Translations under genes and position numbers: made by a program
Assembly: GCA_013398015.1 (NCBI GenBank)
Contig: VZRR01005727.1
Location: 940,719-1,004,718, forward strand
Source: Oreocharis arfaki
Lineage: Eukaryota > Chordata > Aves > Passeriformes > Paramythiidae
Length of the DNA stretch: 64,000 nt
Direction of reading: 5' to 3'
Shown here: in pieces, positions 61,056-64,000 of the stretch
Position numbering within the stretch: position 1 is the first letter of the stretch
Layout of the letters: each line of letters starts with the position of its first letter
The notes under the pieces: model-generated
Told to the model about the DNA's origin: nothing
What the model saw: only the letters and a program-made list of their open reading frames with translations
The model's database searches: none

Positions 61056-64000
61056 TCTATCTTCCCGAACTATTTTTACAATGTACTTTAAAGTTGGCTA
61101 CATTATGCATTGCTATATATTATTTTATTTAAAAGCTTATTCTATAAGACTTTTTGCCAACACTTATCAACTGAAAAAAAGCTTCTTTAATAAGGAAAGC
61201 TTACTCCAAGGTTATTTCCCTATTTTTGGAATCAAAACCACGCAAGTGTTGTACCAGTGAGAGGTTTGCCTTGCACAAAATAAGCAAATATTGCTCAGTT
61301 TATATTTTGGACCTTGTCACTTTGTTAATGAAGTGACACTGATTGCATTTTTACTTATTTGTATTTCTGTTAGGTTTCTTAAGCCATAAAATACAAAAAT
61401 TTACAAAGTTATATTTCAAAAAAAGATATCTCTTATTCTCTAATTAAACATTTATTCTTATTCTCAATTAAGTATTATATTCTAACATATAAGGTCTAAT
61501 TAGTAATATTGTACTAGCATTATTTAACATTCTGCTAATTCATATGATACATTATCCAAGAAATTTTCTTCCACATTTGGACTGTATGAAAAAGTCCTGC
61601 ATAAAGGGTTTATTTTTCCATTTCAACAGAAGTGGGATATGGGTGATAATACACACCTCTTCTAAAATTCCTGATACTCCAAAATAGCATATAGATCCCC
61701 AAAACCCCCATATTTCAGTTTCTGTGGCAGTAGATTTTCATTATCGAATAATTTACAGTGAGTTTAAGTCAGACTTTTCAATATATGTTCTTCCTTAAAT
61801 AACTTTCATCAGCAATTAAAGACTTCATCCGTAAGTGGAATACTTAACCACAAAGTCCCTGATTATCATCGAGACCTTGACTGCTAATTGCACATTTTCA
61901 TAAAAGTGAAACATTCCAAGGCTGACTTGCAACAGCCACTGCAAGACTGTAACACCTCCTTCCTTGCTTCCATTTTTTCGGGACCCCATGGGACTCCAGC
62001 TGGGAGTCCCTGGTGCCAGTTCTTTATCACTTCTCTGATTTCATGTCCCCCACAGCCAGGCACAAAAGAACTCAGGTTGCTTTGGTCCTTGCTAAGAGGT
62101 CAGAGTGCAGTAGGACACTGCCCCCTGAAAGCTGGGAAGGGGCTGATTACAGAGCTGGGCAAAACTTGGAATACCCTGTTTTCTCAGGTTTGTTGTGAAC
62201 CCTTTCACTTATTTACCCAGCTGCTTTAGACATTCCTCCCCTCTTTCTGCTTCTGCTGTAGTTGATGTGAAAAGCCTCCATTTGCTTTTCCATTCCCTTG
62301 AATTTATGCCCCAAAGCTATCATCTCCTTTGAAATGGCTCTAACACTCTTTTTCAGTCCTTTGACTTGCAAAAATGACCAGAAATATGAGATCAGAGGGG
62401 AAGCCACTATGCCAATACCTGTTCAAGCCCAAGACCACCCAGACCAATACATGAGTTTGAGCAACGAAGACTGATATATTCATCTGAGGGAACTGTTAGT
62501 TCACTTGCAAGTGAATATGGAATAATACTTAGCTAAAGTTTCCAGCTAACACATTTAGGACAATTCTGAATGACCTGAATGAGAATTTAAATGATTACCC
62601 TGCAGAAGCCCAGCTCACTCCCATTTGTGTGACAGACTGAAGTTTGAAACACCACAGTCCTAGAAACACCCTTGAGCACACTTCTTTAAAAGGCTGGAAG
62701 GAACAGATGGCTTTTGAACCCTGATGCTATTGGTGCTGTCGGCATGATGGAGCACTGTACCCTCATTTGTACTGATTGGGGTCAAATCAGCTCTGGCCTG
62801 TAATTTACCCTAACCACTGAGTCCTTTTTTCTAATTAGAATATCTGTCATTACCTATTCCTACAGTAATGATAACCTACTGAACTCTAATGAATCAATCC
62901 CATCTGCATTGCTGTGCACATCCTCAGCCATTTCACTGCTCAGAACCAAAAGAATTCACCGTGGCACACAAGCCAGCAATCACAAGTGCTGCTCCTTGTA
63001 TTGGGATGCAAATAGAGCAGTTATCCTGGGCTGGGCTGTGATTTTCTGCAGGATTTTATTACTGAAGGGTTTGTAAGGTCATTCCCTTGAGAACCTCTGG
63101 CAGCCTGCACAGCTAAACACGACATACAAAGGCACAGGCGCTGTTCTTCAGCCGAGAGTTGATGGTCTTGAGTGAAGGAGAGAGGTGAAGGGCACCCAAC
63201 AGCTGCAGTCCATCCAAACACCAAACTTTAAACTCCAGTCAGTTCATACACTACAGACTGAATTCTCCCAGCTTTGACCCCTGGGTTACCTCAGACACAT
63301 TTGAGCATCACCCCACAGGTAACAGATGTGATCCTGGCAGCACTTACACAGTGATGTTCAGAGCCCTCATGGTGCAATTATGTCCTGGAACGCTGCTGGA
63401 ATAGTTCCTTTTATCCTACCAAAGATGCCTTCCAGGCAGGAGCGCTGTGGAAGGCCCGCGTGCCATGCGCTAAGCTCAAAAACAATTTGGAAACTGCTGC
63501 TTATTTAAAGAGGATTTAACTACTGATTCCAGCTCATTCTGCCATGGACAGGAGTGTTTTGCAGGATAAAGAGGACAACAGCAGTTAGATTACCAACATT
63601 GCATCCGGTTTAAAAACAGTTTTCACAGGTCTGCATTTTGGGTGAGATTTGCTATATTTCTCCCCCCCCATCATAAATGAGCATATTCAATATAATTTAT
63701 TGACTTATATTTTTTTCCTTCACACTTTTCTTCCTGCTTTCATGCACAACTTGCTGTTTCTTTAGTTAAAACGTGTTGAAAAAAGCTCAGGAATTAACCA
63801 AATGGATTCAAAACTTCTAGAAACGGTTGTGTATTTGATCCCTGCACTGACTACAGTGCAGGAGGCTGCATTTTTCTGGAGGAGGTCTGCTTATCCCCAT
63901 GAGCATGGTTTGGAACAGAACATTAACAGCAGCCACGACGAGAGAGTTTTAGGGACTCTGGAGACCGTGGCCATGCTTCTTGAACCCAACCCACTGGCCA

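Larger units (their letters stand above)
58800..64000. other. Intergenic or flanking region at the right edge
   Basis: No supported gene. It holds a MIR-like relic at about 60048-60150 and an A-rich tract near 61015-61055. Open frames of 60-113 codons (for example 61888-62229 plus and 62213-62407 minus) are unrecognised. I looked for RGR exons on the minus strand and saw none. Confidence 0.55.

Noticed and set aside
61888..62407. Overlapping frames of 113 codons (plus) and 64 codons (minus) as a small gene
   Set aside because: Neither resembles a known protein and neither has a convincing promoter, splice or poly-A context.
43119..64000. RGR as the expected neighbour right of CCSER2
   Set aside because: From mammalian gene order I expected RGR upstream on the same strand, but none of its characteristic peptides is visible; it may lie beyond the right edge.
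1..64000. CRISPR array, bacterial operon, phage or tRNA cluster
   Set aside because: No regularly spaced repeats, ribosome-binding sites, dense coding or tRNA folds; splice sites and CR1 elements show vertebrate nuclear DNA.

Overview
The window is vertebrate nuclear DNA, most likely from a bird. It is AT-rich, with one long-intron, minus-strand protein gene and almost no bacterial-style coding density. Two 5'-truncated CR1 LINE fragments of avian type (about 42.54-43.12 kb and 48.50-48.73 kb) and two old tRNA-derived MIR-like SINE relics support this. The species cannot be named from the sequence.

The only protein gene I can establish is CCSER2 (coiled-coil serine-rich protein 2; FAM190B/KIAA1128, mouse Gcap14), read right to left on the minus strand. 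Eight coding exons were assembled from conserved peptide blocks, splice sites and intron phase: 29010-30444 (ATG at 30444), 27907-28106, 14375-14465, 11198-11360, 10403-10589, 4950-5033, 4086-4172 and 2505-2603. Together they give 2346 nt, or 782 codons with no stop. The frame is still open at the last donor, so the final C-terminal exon and 3' UTR appear to lie left of the window. The 5' UTR continues upstream of the start codon to an acceptor at 30484. The first, non-coding exon probably sits in the CpG island at about 41.88-42.48 kb, whose core is hidden by a 242-base N gap.

Layout: 1-30.5 kb holds the coding exons and introns of CCSER2. 30.5-41.9 kb is the presumed first intron. 41.9-42.5 kb is the CpG-island promoter with a perfect CRE and an assembly gap. 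42.5-43.1 kb is a CR1 fragment. 43.1-64 kb looks intergenic, with SINE and CR1 relics, AT-rich and purine/pyrimidine repeats, a cluster of CACGTG-type sites near 57.5 kb and a GC/CpG-rich patch near 58.5-58.8 kb ending in AATAAA on the minus strand.

The most interesting signal is a possible undescribed internal promoter of CCSER2 at about 12.1-12.44 kb. Read on the minus strand it has a perfect CRE, then a TATA-like box, then a GC-rich stretch ending in a strong GTAAGT donor, about 760 bp before the fourth coding exon. It would give an N-terminally truncated protein that keeps the C-terminal coiled-coil half. The same 10-base CRE palindrome occurs at the main promoter. I found no new mobile system, CRISPR-like array or gene cluster.
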